Shown here one piece after another: positions 16,497-25,227 of a stretch of DNA of 64,000 nt. Both the position numbers and the translations under genes were made by a program. Where the stretch lies: assembly GCF_024721175.1 (NCBI RefSeq), contig NZ_CP099399.1, positions 124,001 through 188,000 on the forward strand, written 5' to 3'. The stretch comes from Rhizobium sp. Pop5. Lineage in GTDB: Bacteria; Pseudomonadota; Alphaproteobacteria; Rhizobiales; Rhizobiaceae. The notes under the pieces are model-generated. The model saw only the letters and a program-made list of their open reading frames with translations. It was not told the DNA's origin and did no database searches. Each line of letters starts with the position of its first letter. The first letter of the stretch is position 1.

Positions 16497-17815
16497 CGGA
16501 TATTGTTTCTCCCACATCAGGCGTCACCGTCTCCAAGGCACCTCCACGCCGCGATATCGGTATCAAGCGCCGCTACGCCGCCGAGCGCCGGTTCCAGGCC
16601 TACGGCATCGCCGCCATCGCTTTCGGCCTCGTCTTCCTCTTCATCCTGCTGTGGACGGTGATCGGCAAGGGCTACACCGCCTTCCAGCAGACGGCGATCA
16701 CGCTGCCGATCGAATTCACCGAGAAGACGATCGACCCGAACAACAAGCGTGCGACCGACCCTTCGGTTCTGGTCGCCGCCAACTACCCGGTTCTGCTGCG
16801 TGACGCGATCGTCAAGCAACTGAACATCAATGCCTCAAGCAAGCCTGACGTGCGCGACGCAACGGCCATGCTCTCCAAGGGCGCGCCGATCCAACTGCGC
16901 GACATGGTCGTCGCCGACCCGTCGATCATCGGCAAGACCGTCAATGTCACGGTGCTCGCGGACGCTAATGTCGATAGCGCCAACAAGGGCCAGATCGATC
17001 TCTCGGTCGATGAGAAGAACCGCAAGGTCAACGACAAGCAGGTTGGTTGGATGAACGAGCTGAAGGCGAGCGGCGCTCTCCATAAGCAGTTCAACACCGG
17101 CCTCTTCGTCAACGGCAACTCCAGCCGTCCGGAGGCCGCAGGCCTCGGCGTCGCCCTCATCGGCTCGCTCTACCTGATGCTGATCGTTCTGGCACTTTCG
17201 CTGCCGATCGGCGTTGCCGCCTCGATTTATCTCGAGGAGTTTGCGCCGAAGAACCGGCTGACGGACCTGATCGAGGTCAACATCAACAACCTCGCCGCCG
17301 TTCCCTCCATCGTCTATGGTCTGCTCGGTCTTTCCGTGTTCATCAACTTCGTCGGCATGCCGCGTTCGGCTTCGCTGGTCGGTGGCCTGGTGCTGACGCT
17401 GATGACTTTGCCGACGATCATCATCGCGACGCGTGCGGCTCTGCGCGCCGTGCCGCCGTCGATCCGCGCCGCAGCCCTCGGCCTCGGCGCCTCGAAAATG
17501 CAGATGGTCTTCCACCACGTCCTGCCGCTCGCAATGCCCGGTATTCTCACAGGCACGATCATCGGCCTGGCGCATGCGCTCGGTGAGACCGCGCCGCTGC
17601 TGCTCATCGGCATGGTCGCCTTCGTCGCCAACGCGCCGGCGACACCGCTCGATCCCTCGACGGCTCTGCCCGTACAGGTCTATATGTGGGCAAACGAGGC
17701 CGAACGTGCCTTCGTGGAGCGTACTTCGGGTGCCATCATCGTCCTGCTCCTGTTCCTGATCGTCATGAACATGGGCGCCATCCTCTTGCGTCGTCGCTTC
17801 GAGCGCCGCTGGTAA
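16493..17815 (+). CDS. pstA: phosphate ABC transporter permease PstA
   Basis: 440 residues from an ATG overlapping the pstC stop codon by 4 bp, which indicates translational coupling. The first about 225 residues are the DUF3333-type extension found in alphaproteobacterial PstA: a TM at about 40-60, then a periplasmic domain. The permease core follows (about 220-440) with the EAA loop IRAAALGLGASKMQMVFHHVLPLAMPGIL, shown here in part as motif. It pairs with PstC to form the inner-membrane channel. Confidence 0.95.
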   Translation: MTDIVSPTSGVTVSKAPPRRDIGIKRRYAAERRFQAYGIAAIAFGLVFLFILLWTVIGKGYTAFQQTAITLPIEFTEKTIDPNNKRATDPSVLVAANYPVLLRDAIVKQLNINASSKPDVRDATAMLSKGAPIQLRDMVVADPSIIGKTVNVTVLADANVDSANKGQIDLSVDEKNRKVNDKQVGWMNELKASGALHKQFNTGLFVNGNSSRPEAAGLGVALIGSLYLMLIVLALSLPIGVAASIYLEEFAPKNRLTDLIEVNINNLAAVPSIVYGLLGLSVFINFVGMPRSASLVGGLVLTLMTLPTIIIATRAALRAVPPSIRAAALGLGASKMQMVFHHVLPLAMPGILTGTIIGLAHALGETAPLLLIGMVAFVANAPATPLDPSTALPVQVYMWANEAERAFVERTSGAIIVLLLFLIVMNMGAILLRRRFERRW

Positions 17816-17830
17816 ACGGAGTTAAACATC

Positions 17831-18646
17831 ATGAACATGTTGACGGAAGCAGCAGTTGAAAAGGCGCTGGATCGGAAGATGAGCAACGTCCCTTATAAGA
17901 TGATCGGCCAGGATGTCTCGGTTTACTATGGCGAGAAGCGCGCGCTTTTCGACGTGAACCTGAACATCCGCGAAAACACCGTAACCGCGCTGATCGGCCC
18001 CTCGGGCTGCGGCAAGTCGACCTTCCTGCGGAGCCTTAACCGCATGAACGACACGATCGACGGCTGCCGCGTCACCGGCAAGATCACGCTCGACAGCGAC
18101 GATATCTATGATCCCGATATCGACGTCGTCGAACTTCGCGCCCGCGTCGGCATGGTCTTCCAGAAGCCGAACCCGTTCCCGAAGTCGATCTATGAGAACG
18201 TCTCCTACGGCCCGCGCATCCATGGCCTTGCCAAGTCGAAGGCCGATCTCGACCAGATCGTCGAGACCAGCCTGCAGCGCGCCGGCCTCTGGAACGAGGT
18301 CAAAGACCGCGTGCACGAATCCGGCACCGGCCTGTCGGGCGGTCAGCAGCAGCGCCTCTGCATTGCGCGCGCCGTCGCCGTCAGCCCCGAAGTCATCCTG
18401 ATGGACGAGCCCTGCTCGGCGCTCGACCCGATCGCCACCGCCAAGGTCGAAGAGCTGATCCACGAGCTGCGCGAAAATTACACGATCGTCATCGTTACGC
18501 ACTCCATGCAGCAGGCCGCGCGCGTTTCGCAGCGCACCGCCATGTTCCACCTCGGCAATCTCGTCGAGGAGAACGACACCGACAAGATGTTCACCAATCC
18601 GGACGATCCGCGTACCCAGGACTACATCATGGGTCGCTTCGGCTGA
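17831..18646 (+). CDS. pstB: phosphate ABC transporter ATP-binding protein PstB
   Basis: 271 residues. Walker A is GPSGCGKST, the Q-loop region is [17 protein letters not shown], the signature is LSGGQQQR, Walker B is [13 protein letters not shown], and the switch His is in [10 protein letters not shown]. All elements are intact. It starts 15 bp after pstA with GGAG ahead. It energises phosphate import and, with PhoU, signals phosphate status to PhoR. Confidence 0.97.
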   Translation: MNMLTEAAVEKALDRKMSNVPYKMIGQDVSVYYGEKRALFDVNLNIRENTVTALIGPSGCGKSTFLRSLNRMNDTIDGCRVTGKITLDSDDIYDPDIDVVELRARVGMVFQKPNPFPKSIYENVSYGPRIHGLAKSKADLDQIVETSLQRAGLWNEVKDRVHESGTGLSGGQQQRLCIARAVAVSPEVILMDEPCSALDPIATAKVEELIHELRENYTIVIVTHSMQQAARVSQRTAMFHLGNLVEENDTDKMFTNPDDPRTQDYIMGRFG

Positions 18647-18690
18647 TTTTGGCGACACGAAGCCTTCCCGTTATTCGAGGATAAAGCCCC

Positions 18691-19404
18691 ATGGCATCGA
18701 CACATATTTTTTCCGCTTATGATGATGATCTGAAGTTCCTGTCCAGGCGGATTTCCGAAATGGGCGGCCTGGCCGAGCAGATGGTCAGCGAATCCGTCCG
18801 CGCTCTCGTCAACGGCGATACCGCGCTGGCGCAGAAAGTCATCTCCGACGACGTGATCCTCGATCACGCCGAACGCGAGATCGGCGACAAGGCGATCGTC
18901 ACCATCGCCCGCCGTCAGCCGATGGCCTCGGACCTGCGCGAAATCATGGGTTCGATCCGGATCGCCGCCGATCTCGAACGCGTCGGCGACCTCGGCAAGA
19001 ACACCGCCAAGCGCGTCATCGCCGTCCAGAGCACCGGCGTTCCCCGCAAGCTCGCCCGCGGCCTGGAGCATCTGTCCGAACTGGCGCTCGTCCAGCTCAA
19101 GGAAGTGCTCGACGTCTACACGACGCGCGCCGCCGACAAGGCGAATGCGATCCGCGAACGCGACAACGAGATCGACGCGATGTACACGTCGCTGTTCCGC
19201 GAACTCCTCACCTACATGATGGAAGATCCGCGCAACATCACGAGCTGCACGCATCTTCTCTTCTGTGCCAAGAACATCGAGCGCATCGGCGACCACGCCA
19301 CCAACATCGCCGAGACGATCTACTACATGGCAACCGGCGCACAGCCGGAAGGTGATCGTCCGAAGGACGACAGCGCCAACACCGTTGGCGCGGTTACGGA
19401 ATAA
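18691..19404 (+). CDS. phoU: phosphate signalling complex protein PhoU
   Basis: A 237-residue all-helical protein with two PhoU repeats (about 15-105 and 115-210). Metal-binding motifs E-x-x-x-D are present as DLERVGD in the first repeat and KNIERIGDHATN in the second. It sits between pstB and phoB in the expected order. It represses PhoR kinase output when phosphate is plentiful and restrains Pst transport. A hairpin in the 147-bp gap to phoB may separate expression levels. Confidence 0.96.
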   Translation: MASTHIFSAYDDDLKFLSRRISEMGGLAEQMVSESVRALVNGDTALAQKVISDDVILDHAEREIGDKAIVTIARRQPMASDLREIMGSIRIAADLERVGDLGKNTAKRVIAVQSTGVPRKLARGLEHLSELALVQLKEVLDVYTTRAADKANAIRERDNEIDAMYTSLFRELLTYMMEDPRNITSCTHLLFCAKNIERIGDHATNIAETIYYMATGAQPEGDRPKDDSANTVGAVTE

Positions 19405-19440
19405 CGGTTCCGGACCAGTCGCCCGGACCAGAAGATCGCG

Positions 19441-19462
19441 TGCGCGCCCATCCGGGCGCGCA
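19441..19462 (+). terminator. hairpin in the phoU-phoB gap
   Basis: TGCGCGCCC (19441-19449) pairs with GGGCGCGCA (19454-19462) around the tetraloop ATCC. It is a very stable stem without a U-run, so it may be a processing or partial termination signal. Confidence 0.5.
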
Positions 19463-19551
19463 AACAGGTCGCAGCCAATTCTGAATTTGCGCAGGATGCA
19501 TTGCTTAAATCACCCCCGGTTTAAGGATCATGCGCGAGGAGACCGACACGC

Positions 19552-20235
19552 ATGATCCCGAGAGTTGCAGTTGTTGAAGACGAAGAAGCGCTCAGCGTGC
19601 TTCTTCGCTACAATCTCGAAGCAGAAGGTTTCGAGGTCGATACCATCCTTCGAGGCGACGAAGCCGAAATCAGGCTTCAGGAGCGCACGCCCGACCTTCT
19701 CATCCTCGACTGGATGCTGCCCGGCGTCTCCGGCATCGAGCTCTGCCGGCGCCTGCGCATGCGGCCGGAAACCGAGCGCCTGCCGATCATCATGCTGACG
19801 GCGCGCGGCGAAGAAAGCGAGCGCGTCCGCGGGCTTTCGACGGGCGCCGATGATTACGTCGTCAAGCCCTTCTCGACCCCCGAGCTCGTCGCCCGCGTCA
19901 AGGCGATGCTACGCCGTGCCCGTCCGGAGGTTCTGTCGACGGTGCTGAAATGCGGCGATATCGAACTCGACCGCGAAACCCATCGCGTCCATCGCAAGAG
20001 CCGCGAAGTCCGCCTCGGCCCCACCGAATTCCGCCTGCTGGAATTCCTGATGTCGTCGCCGGGCCGGGTCTTCTCCCGGTCGCAGCTTTTGGACGGCGTC
20101 TGGGGCCACGACATCTATGTCGACGAGCGCACCGTCGACGTCCATGTCGGCCGCCTGCGCAAGGCGCTGAACTTTTCCAACATGCAGGACGTTATCCGCA
20201 CCGTCCGCGGCGCCGGCTATTCGATGGAAGCCTGA
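19552..20235 (+). CDS. phoB: phosphate regulon response regulator PhoB
   Basis: A 227-residue OmpR-class regulator. The receiver domain (1-120) has acidic residues Glu9/Asp10, phospho-acceptor Asp53 (LILDWMLPG), Thr at MLTARG and Lys in YVVKPF. The C-terminal winged helix (about 130-227) has GPTEFRLLEFLMSSPGRVFSR and the recognition helix VDVHVGRLRKAL. GAGGAG stands 9-10 nt before the ATG. It activates genes with Pho boxes, including the one at 13679. Confidence 0.96.
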   Translation: MIPRVAVVEDEEALSVLLRYNLEAEGFEVDTILRGDEAEIRLQERTPDLLILDWMLPGVSGIELCRRLRMRPETERLPIIMLTARGEESERVRGLSTGADDYVVKPFSTPELVARVKAMLRRARPEVLSTVLKCGDIELDRETHRVHRKSREVRLGPTEFRLLEFLMSSPGRVFSRSQLLDGVWGHDIYVDERTVDVHVGRLRKALNFSNMQDVIRTVRGAGYSMEA

Positions 20236-20360
20236 GGGCTTCCATTCTAACCGCTGACAATCCTGGCAAAACCCGCGATGTCATCCTCGCCATTCTGCCG
20301 AGGGTCTGCACGCGCCGACTTGATCGACAATCCAAAACCTGAGCTTCCGTAAAGCTCCAT

Positions 20361-20386
20361 AAAAAAACGGGCCGCTCGGCCCGTTT
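20361..20386 (-). terminator. intrinsic terminator of gcrA
   Basis: Stem AAACGGGCCG/CGGCCCGTTT (20365-20374, 20377-20386) with, on the minus strand, a run of seven T's after it (20361-20367). A canonical Rho-independent terminator 25 bp past the gcrA stop. Confidence 0.85.
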
Positions 20387-20410
20387 CTGATGTCCAGCGA
20401 TGTCACACGC

Positions 20411-20944
20411 TCAGCTGACGCGGGCTGCTGCCCTGCGGCGCTCGTTGACCGGCTGGTAGGCAAGCCGCTGATGATAGCTGCAATAGGGCGAGTTGTCGGG
20501 GGATTCGCAGCCGCAGAAATGGAAGTCTTCCTTCAGCGGATCGCCGACCGGCCACTTGCAGGTGCGCTCGGTAAGCTCCGTCAGGCCGAGACGGCGGGAA
20601 ATCGGCACAACCACGTTGCCCTTCGGCACGTATTCCATTTCCTCGATCGTTTCGATCTCGATCTCTTCCTTCAGCATCGTTGCGCCCTGCTGGCGGGTAA
20701 CGGTGCGGGTGGCGATGCGCGAGGCATAGTTCGGGGCGCGCGGCGCCGACGTAGTACGCTTGGGCGCTCGCGCCGTCGTGGCCGTGCCGCCGGCCTTGGC
20801 GCGGCCCGGAAGGCTCAGTCGATGAACCTTGCCGATGACAGCATTCCTGCTCACTCCGCCAAGCTGCGCCGCGATCTGGCTGGCGCTCAGCCCTTCGGAC
20901 CAAAGCTTCTTGAGTTTTTCGACCCGCTCGTCTGTCCAGTTCAT
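20411..20944 (-). CDS. gcrA: cell cycle regulator GcrA
   Basis: 177 residues beginning with the diagnostic MNWTDERVEKLKKLWSEG and the HTH ASQIAAQLGGVSRNAVIGKVHRL. A basic, disordered linker (about 45-90) and a C-terminal sigma70-interacting domain (about 95-170) with a CKWP and CGCE Cys pattern follow. GcrA is an alphaproteobacterial sigma70 cofactor that acts at promoters methylated by CcrM at GANTC. The upstream region carries an unusual density of GANTC sites (see findings). It neighbours argD-argF-hslO, a conserved synteny in this class as far as I recall. Confidence 0.95.
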   Translation of the reverse strand: MNWTDERVEKLKKLWSEGLSASQIAAQLGGVSRNAVIGKVHRLSLPGRAKAGGTATTARAPKRTTSAPRAPNYASRIATRTVTRQQGATMLKEEIEIETIEEMEYVPKGNVVVPISRRLGLTELTERTCKWPVGDPLKEDFHFCGCESPDNSPYCSYHQRLAYQPVNERRRAAARVS

Positions 20945-21369
20945 GCCCTGTCTCCACCTTTTGCGTTGGTGATGGCAGAATCCCTCACCGTTGTCCCGGA
21001 AGCCTCCGAAACAAGAAACGCCTGATCAATTTTGGTGACTAGTTCCGCCGCATGCAGTCTAGTAATTGAACTTTAACCTAGTGTGAGGCTGACTCCGTGA
21101 CAAGAGTCGCGTGAATCCGGATGAATCGAATTTCGGGTTTTCCCCAACTTGCTGCCCCTGCGTGTCATTTCTGCAATAATGCCTGTTGAAGACTTGAAAT
21201 GCCGCTGTACACGCTTGCTGCATGCGCTAAGGGCGCAGTTTTGTTGACATTGCAGCGCGAAAAGGAAATAGTACCGCTTGCCGCCGCGAGGCGGCATTTT
21301 TGATTTTTCGGGCCTGGTTTCTTAGCCGGAGTCAGTTGCCCCATAACTTTTAGATCAGGAGATCGCGCC
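20945..21369. other. gcrA-argD divergent region with six GANTC (CcrM) sites
   Basis: 425 bp. GANTC occurs at 20978, 21091, 21104, 21113, 21123 and 21329 (start positions), four of them within 37 bp. A TTGACA-like box is at 21244-21249, and a strong hairpin with a U-rich tail is at 21279-21307. No coding frame with a ribosome site is apparent. Confidence 0.75.
21279..21307 (+). terminator. intrinsic terminator or attenuator upstream of argD
   Basis: TGCCGCC (21279-21285), loop GCGA, GGCGGCA (21290-21296), then TTTTTGATTTTT. It has the full architecture of an intrinsic terminator reading toward argD, 63 bp ahead of its ATG. It could end a short leader or a small RNA, or attenuate argD. Confidence 0.7.
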
Positions 21370-22569
21370 ATGGCTGAAGCCGCGCCGCTTTATGACACCT
21401 ATTCTCGTGCCCCGCTGCGGTTCGAGCGAGGCGAGGGCGTGTGGCTGATCACCGAAAGCGGCGAGCGATATCTCGATTTTGGCGCCGGCGTCGCCGTCAC
21501 ATCGGTCGGCCACAGCAATCCGCATGTTGTGGGCGCGCTGAAGGAGCAGGCCGACAAGGTCTGGCACCTCTCGAACATTTATGAAATCCCGGGTCAGGAG
21601 CGCCTGGCAAAGCGCCTGACGGACGCCACCTTCGCCGACAAGGTTTTCTTCACCAATTCGGGTGCGGAAGCGCTCGAATGCGCGATCAAGACGGCGCGCC
21701 GCTACCAGTTTTCCAAGGGCCATCCCGAGCGGTTCCATGTCATCACCTTCGAGGGCGCTTTCCACGGCCGGACGCTCGCGACGATCGCCGCGGGCGGCCA
21801 GGAGAAATATCTCGAAGGCTTCGGCCCCAAGGCGCCGGGCTTCGATCAGGTGCCTTTCGGCGATATCGAAGCGGTCCGCGCTGCGGTCACCGATGCCACG
21901 GCCGCAATCCTCATCGAACCGGTGCAGGGCGAGGGCGGTGTCCGTCCTGCCACCAACGAGTTCATGAAGGCGCTTCGCCAGATCTGCGACGAGAAGGGCC
22001 TGCTGCTGATCCTCGACGAAGTTCAGACCGGCGTTGGCCGCACCGGCAAGCTCTTCGCCCACGAATGGTCGGGCATCACTCCCGACATCATGGCTGTCGC
22101 CAAGGGCATCGGTGGCGGTTTCCCGCTCGGCGCCTGCCTTGCCACAGCAGAGGCCGCTTCCGGCATGAAGGCCGGTACGCATGGTTCGACCTATGGCGGC
22201 AATCCGCTCGCCATGGCCGTCGGCAGCGCCGTGCTCGACATCATCCTCGCCGATGGCTTCCTTCAGCATGTGCGCGACGTCGCGCTGGTTTTCCGCCAGG
22301 GCCTCGCCTCGTTGAAGGATCGTTATCCCGATGTGATCGAGGATATCAGAGGCGAGGGGCTGTTGCTTGGCGTCAAGGCCGCAGTCCCCTCAGCCGAACT
22401 GCTGCAGGCGATCCGTGCCGCCCATCTGCTCGGCGTGCCTGCCGGCGATAACGTTATCCGCCTTCTTCCGCCCCTCGTCGTCACCGCCGAGGAAGCCCGC
22501 GAGGGCCTTGCCCGCATCGAGCGCGCCGCTGAGAGCATTCGCGCGTCCAAGGTCAAGAAGACGGCTTGA
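21370..22569 (+). CDS. argD: acetylornithine/succinyldiaminopimelate aminotransferase ArgD
   Basis: A 399-residue class III PLP aminotransferase. Visible are the substrate/PLP motif [19 protein letters not shown], the aspartate that anchors the pyridine nitrogen in [17 protein letters not shown], the PLP lysine in [17 protein letters not shown], and [12 protein letters not shown]. It makes N2-acetylornithine in arginine synthesis. AGGAG precedes the ATG. Followed by argF after 18 bp, hence one operon. Confidence 0.96.
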   Translation: MAEAAPLYDTYSRAPLRFERGEGVWLITESGERYLDFGAGVAVTSVGHSNPHVVGALKEQADKVWHLSNIYEIPGQERLAKRLTDATFADKVFFTNSGAEALECAIKTARRYQFSKGHPERFHVITFEGAFHGRTLATIAAGGQEKYLEGFGPKAPGFDQVPFGDIEAVRAAVTDATAAILIEPVQGEGGVRPATNEFMKALRQICDEKGLLLILDEVQTGVGRTGKLFAHEWSGITPDIMAVAKGIGGGFPLGACLATAEAASGMKAGTHGSTYGGNPLAMAVGSAVLDIILADGFLQHVRDVALVFRQGLASLKDRYPDVIEDIRGEGLLLGVKAAVPSAELLQAIRAAHLLGVPAGDNVIRLLPPLVVTAEEAREGLARIERAAESIRASKVKKTA

Positions 22570-22587
22570 ACGAGGTAGGAAGACGAT

Positions 22588-23502
22588 ATGACACCTAAGC
22601 ATTTCCTTGATCTTTCGGCGGTCACATCAGCCGATCTCAGAACCATCATGAACGATGCGCTCGCCCGCAAGCAGGCCTTCAAAACCGGCAAGGACGACAA
22701 GCCGCTGGCCGGCAAGATGCTGGCGATGATCTTCGAAAAGCCCTCGACGCGCACCCGCGTCTCTTTCGATGTCGGCATGCGCCAGCTCGGCGGCGAAACG
22801 CTGTTCCTCTCCGGCACCGAGATGCAGCTCGGCCGCGCCGAGACGATCGGCGACACCGCCAAGGTTCTGTCGCGCTATGTCGATGCGATCATGATCCGCA
22901 CGACCGAGCATTCGCGCCTGCTGGAGCTTGCCGAGCATGCGACCGTGCCGGTCATCAATGCGTTGACGGACGATACCCATCCTTGCCAGATCATGGCCGA
23001 TATCATGACGTTCGAAGAACACCGCGGCCCGATCAAGGGCAAGACCATCGCCTGGACCGGCGACGGCAACAACGTGCTGCATTCGCTGGTCGAGGGCGCC
23101 GCGCGCTTCGGCTACCGCATGAACATGGCCGTGCCTCTTGGTTCCGAGCCGAAGGATCACTATCTGAACTGGGCCCGCGATGAGGGCGCCGAAATCATGC
23201 TCTGCCATGATGCCGACCGTGCGGTCGCCGGCGCCGATTGCGTGGTGACCGATACCTGGGTCTCCATGAATCAGGAACATCGGGCCCGAGGTCATAATGT
23301 CTTCCAGCCTTATCAGGTCAATGCGGCCTTAATGGCGAAGGCCGGCAACGATGCATTGTTCATGCATTGCCTGCCCGCCCATCGTGGTGAGGAAGTGACG
23401 GATGACGTGATCGACGGCCCGCAATCCGTGGTCTTCGATGAGGCGGAAAACCGTCTTCATGCGCAGAAATCGATTCTTGCTTGGTGCCTGGGCGCGATCT
23501 GA
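22588..23502 (+). CDS. argF: ornithine carbamoyltransferase
   Basis: 304 residues. The carbamoyl-phosphate motif is [14 protein letters not shown], the second substrate loop is [12 protein letters not shown], the ornithine loop is [12 protein letters not shown], and the catalytic [11 protein letters not shown] is complete. It converts ornithine and carbamoyl phosphate to citrulline. It sits directly behind argD, with hslO downstream. Confidence 0.96.
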   Translation: MTPKHFLDLSAVTSADLRTIMNDALARKQAFKTGKDDKPLAGKMLAMIFEKPSTRTRVSFDVGMRQLGGETLFLSGTEMQLGRAETIGDTAKVLSRYVDAIMIRTTEHSRLLELAEHATVPVINALTDDTHPCQIMADIMTFEEHRGPIKGKTIAWTGDGNNVLHSLVEGAARFGYRMNMAVPLGSEPKDHYLNWARDEGAEIMLCHDADRAVAGADCVVTDTWVSMNQEHRARGHNVFQPYQVNAALMAKAGNDALFMHCLPAHRGEEVTDDVIDGPQSVVFDEAENRLHAQKSILAWCLGAI

Positions 23503-23592
23503 ACCATAATCTGGTGTCGCCGAGTCAAAAACTGGCGACCGCGCGAGCGTCGGGCACCTTGGCCGTCGCTCTGAAAATTAGGAGTGAAAGCC

Positions 23593-24585
23593 ATGGCAGA
23601 AGCTGCAGCCGCCCTCGGCCAGTTCGATTTCGCCGGCGATGACCACGTCGTTCCCTTTCAGGTGGAGGGTCTGGATGTGCGCGGTCGCGCCGTCCAGCTC
23701 GGCCCGATGCTCGATGCGATCCTTGAGCGCCATCACTATCCCGCGCCCGTCGCCCGGCTGCTCGCCGAAGTCGTCGTGCTGACGGTGCTGCTCGGCACCT
23801 CGCTGAAGTTCGACGGTAAGTTTACGGTGCAGACCAAGGGCGATGGTCCGGTCGATCTTCTCGTCGCCGATTTCTCGACGCCGGAAAATGTCCGCGCCTA
23901 TGCGCGTTTCGATCAGGCGTTGCTCGCCAAGGCGGTTGCAGCGGGCGAGGCCGAGCCGGAGCAATTGCTCGGCAAGGGCGTGCTCGCCTTCACCATCGAT
24001 CAGGGCAAGTTCAGCCAGCCTTACCAGGGCATCGTCGCGCTCGACGGCACCTCGCTCGAAGATATCGCCGGCGTTTATTTTCGCCAGTCGGAGCAGATCC
24101 CGACGCGCGTGCGCCTTGCCGCGGCTGAACTCTTCGACCGTGACGAGGCCGGCAAGCCGCGCCATCGCTGGCGGGCGGGAGGCCTCGTCGCCCAGTTTCT
24201 GCCGGAGGCCCCGGAGCGCATGCGCCAACCGGATCTCCATGGAGGTGATGGCGATACCGGCGACCGTCCGCATGGCGAGGATGACGCCTGGGTCGAAGCC
24301 CGTTCGCTGGTCGAGACGATTGATGCCGATGAACTGACCGATCCGCTTGTTGGCACCGAACGACTGCTGTTCCGGCTCTTCCATGAACGCGGTGTGCGCG
24401 TCTATGAACCCAGAGCGGTCTTCGACCGCTGCAGCTGTTCGCGCGAAAAGATCGGCGGTGTGCTGAAGGGTTTCAGCGCCGAGGAAATCGAGGCGAGCCA
24501 GGAAAACGGAGAGATCGCCGTCACCTGCGAATTCTGCTCGACCACCTACCGCTTCGAGCCGGTCGAGTTTCAACCGGCCGAATAG
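23593..24585 (+). CDS. hslO: Hsp33 family redox chaperone HslO
   Basis: 330 residues from ATG at 23593 (GGAG 8 nt ahead; a GTG at 23584 is in frame). Length and fold segments fit Hsp33, and the C-terminal zinc/redox cluster is present as CSCSREK and CEFCSTTY (four cysteines). Oxidation releases zinc and activates holdase activity under oxidative and heat stress. It is third after argD-argF in the same direction and tail-to-tail with apaG (2 bp). Confidence 0.94.
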   Translation: MAEAAAALGQFDFAGDDHVVPFQVEGLDVRGRAVQLGPMLDAILERHHYPAPVARLLAEVVVLTVLLGTSLKFDGKFTVQTKGDGPVDLLVADFSTPENVRAYARFDQALLAKAVAAGEAEPEQLLGKGVLAFTIDQGKFSQPYQGIVALDGTSLEDIAGVYFRQSEQIPTRVRLAAAELFDRDEAGKPRHRWRAGGLVAQFLPEAPERMRQPDLHGGDGDTGDRPHGEDDAWVEARSLVETIDADELTDPLVGTERLLFRLFHERGVRVYEPRAVFDRCSCSREKIGGVLKGFSAEEIEASQENGEIAVTCEFCSTTYRFEPVEFQPAE

Positions 24586-24587
24586 GC

Positions 24588-24980
24588 TCAGTTGAGGACG
24601 CGCAGAAGCCCTGGTGAATCCAGCGAGAAGGCGGGTATGTCGACATCGAACAGCTCGCCTTCATCCGTTTCCATCTGGTAATGGCCGAACATCAGGCCGG
24701 ACGGCGTATCGAGCGGGCAGCCCGAGGAATATTCGTAGGTGTCGCCGGGGCTGAGCCGCGGCTGTTCGCCGACAACGCCGGGACCGGTCACCTCATCCAC
24801 CTGTCCGTTCTGGTCGGTGATGTTCCAGTAGCGGTTGACGAGGCGAACGGCTATGCCGGAATTATTGCTGATGACAATCCGGTAACCCCAGACATAGCGG
24901 TCGTCTTCCGGATCGGATTGCTCCTCCAGATAGAACGGTTCAACTACAACTTCGATCTCTCTTGTGAGGGCGCGATACAT
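24588..24980 (-). CDS. apaG: ApaG domain protein
   Basis: 130 residues from ATG at 24980; a TTG at 24998 is also in frame but less likely. A beta-sandwich (fibronectin-III-like) ApaG protein with the family segments [49 protein letters not shown] and the GTM-like GLMFGHYQM. The biochemical role is unclear, but it is linked to Co2+/Mg2+ homeostasis and protein binding. Same strand as metZ, which lies 247 bp upstream. Confidence 0.93.
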   Translation of the reverse strand: MYRALTREIEVVVEPFYLEEQSDPEDDRYVWGYRIVISNNSGIAVRLVNRYWNITDQNGQVDEVTGPGVVGEQPRLSPGDTYEYSSGCPLDTPSGLMFGHYQMETDEGELFDVDIPAFSLDSPGLLRVLN

Positions 24981-25227
24981 GCCTTGCACCTTAGTCAAGA
25001 TATGTTACCCGTATCTTATAAGAGGCCTTGTCCGTCAAGGAACGGAACGTTGATCATCGATGAAATGGTCATGATCGAAGGGTTTTCGAACATTAAGCCT
25101 AATCGTCAGTGTTAATATTACTGCGAACGCCGGCGTCAGCGGATTTGTTCCGAAGCTGCGGCCGAACAGGTCCGCCTGGCGGAGCGGCGAGCCGGACCCG
25201 ATCAGGGCCGGCCGCCATTGTCGCTGG

